Positions 63,762 through 64,000 of a stretch of 64,000 nt of DNA are shown here, piece after piece; position 1 is the stretch's first letter, and each line of letters opens with the position of its first letter. A model generated the notes under the pieces. The model had not been told where the DNA came from and did not search any database. It saw nothing but the letters and a program-made list of their open reading frames with translations. The stretch comes from Halonatronomonas sp051745085 (GTDB lineage: Bacteria; Bacillota; Halanaerobiia; Halanaerobiales; Halarsenatibacteraceae), in the NCBI GenBank assembly GCA_051745085.1, contig JBNJDR010000004.1, positions 1 to 64,000 on the forward strand, in the 5' to 3' direction. Made by a program: the position numbers and the translations under genes.

Positions 63762-64000
63762 ATGAAATATAAGTTAATCCAGGAAGATACTTTCCCTAAA
63801 GTCTGGGAAAAAGCATTACGAACATGCTGGGAAGAGGGAATTAAAATCAAAACTTCTTTAGAAAAAGAAGATGATCCACCTTCTAAAGATATTACTGCTA
63901 TGCTAGTTGTCACTACCCCCGAAAAAGAACCCAAGTATCACAGAGCAGCTTTTCCTATGGGCATTAAAGACTTATTGAATTACATTGATGACTTTATTAC
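63762..64000 (+). CDS. Thymidylate synthase-like protein, 5' part only
   Basis: The first 79 codons of an open frame that runs off the right edge. It begins MKYKLIQEDTFPKVWEKAL, with CWEEGIKIKT near 22 and SKDITAMLVV near 41, then the HRAAFPMGIKDL stretch. This matches the N-terminal part of the thymidylate synthase-like family found in clostridia and archaea, rather than the E. coli ThyA N-terminus, so the active site (Cys) would lie outside the window. The strong ribosome site AGGAGGG supports the start. The function is a likely dTMP synthase, but is inferred from a fragment. Confidence 0.65.
   Translation, partial: MKYKLIQEDTFPKVWEKALRTCWEEGIKIKTSLEKEDDPPSKDITAMLVVTTPEKEPKYHRAAFPMGIKDLLNYIDDFI

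Overview
The window is a gene-dense, AT-rich chromosomal segment of an anaerobic, salt-adapted bacterium, most likely from the order Halanaerobiales (relatives of Halothermothrix or Halanaerobium). The basis is a mixed one. Many proteins are visibly acidic (trigger factor, GroES, the BMP and TAXI binding proteins, ferredoxin). A sucrose-phosphate synthase of about 500 residues sits beside a PfkB fructokinase, a pair well known from Halothermothrix orenii. Binding proteins carry cleavable signal peptides without a lipobox, which suits a diderm cell. Fermentative and clostridial-type genes are present: AspA, pyruvate kinase with a C-terminal swivel domain, a single-cluster ferredoxin, and HrcA/CIRCE control of groESL. 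No species is claimed. Almost all genes are on the minus strand; the plus-strand genes are a Nudix hydrolase, a small membrane protein, an Nfu protein and a truncated thymidylate synthase at the right edge.

Layout. 1-6.1 kb: apbE, a methyltransferase, engB, then clpX-clpP-tig and tRNA-Leu(TAG). 6.1-7.1 kb: a noncoding stretch with two consensus promoters facing apart, one driving an unidentified transcript, then the Nudix gene. 7.1-11.2 kb: MFS transporter, fructokinase, sucrose-phosphate synthase and a 5'-truncated ndk. 11.2-11.65 kb: remains of a DUF401 membrane protein gene. 11.7-16.5 kb: BMP-type (nucleoside-like) ABC transporter. 17.1-20.8 kb: TAXI-TRAP transporter with DUF1850. 21-23.3 kb: a PAS/GAF/GGDEF/HD-GYP cyclic-di-GMP protein. 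23.4-31.3 kb: dnaE, aspA, a 58-residue protein, pfkA and pyk. 31.4-34.6 kb: nfu, YlbF-like, phosphoesterase, FmdB-like, a small membrane protein and rlmD-type methyltransferase.

34.6-43.3 kb: a repair and translation operon (DUF123/GIY-YIG-like, pcrA, ligA, gatC, gatA, gatB, glycerophosphodiesterase). 43.3-50.9 kb: a complete-looking compact histidine operon hisZGDCBHAF-hisIE. 50.9-55.4 kb: guaA, a YerC-like repressor, a PTS_EIIC_2 membrane protein and a COG2509 flavoprotein. 55.4-57.6 kb: groES-groEL under CIRCE. 57.7-61.4 kb: the t6A genes tsaE-tsaB-tsaD followed by an unusual radical SAM-PDZ-DUF512-like protein. 61.4-63.7 kb: CNNM-domain protein, SDR and ferredoxin. The right edge cuts a thyA-like gene.

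Most of the window is core metabolism and housekeeping. I see no CRISPR array, transposase, prophage or toxin-antitoxin pair. The points that most deserve a second look are the strongly promoted noncoding stretch near 6.2-6.4 kb, the truncated ndk whose new start lies inside the sucrose-phosphate synthase gene, the radical SAM-PDZ-DUF512 protein in the t6A operon, the DUF401 pseudogene, and two hairpins placed just after binding-protein genes.
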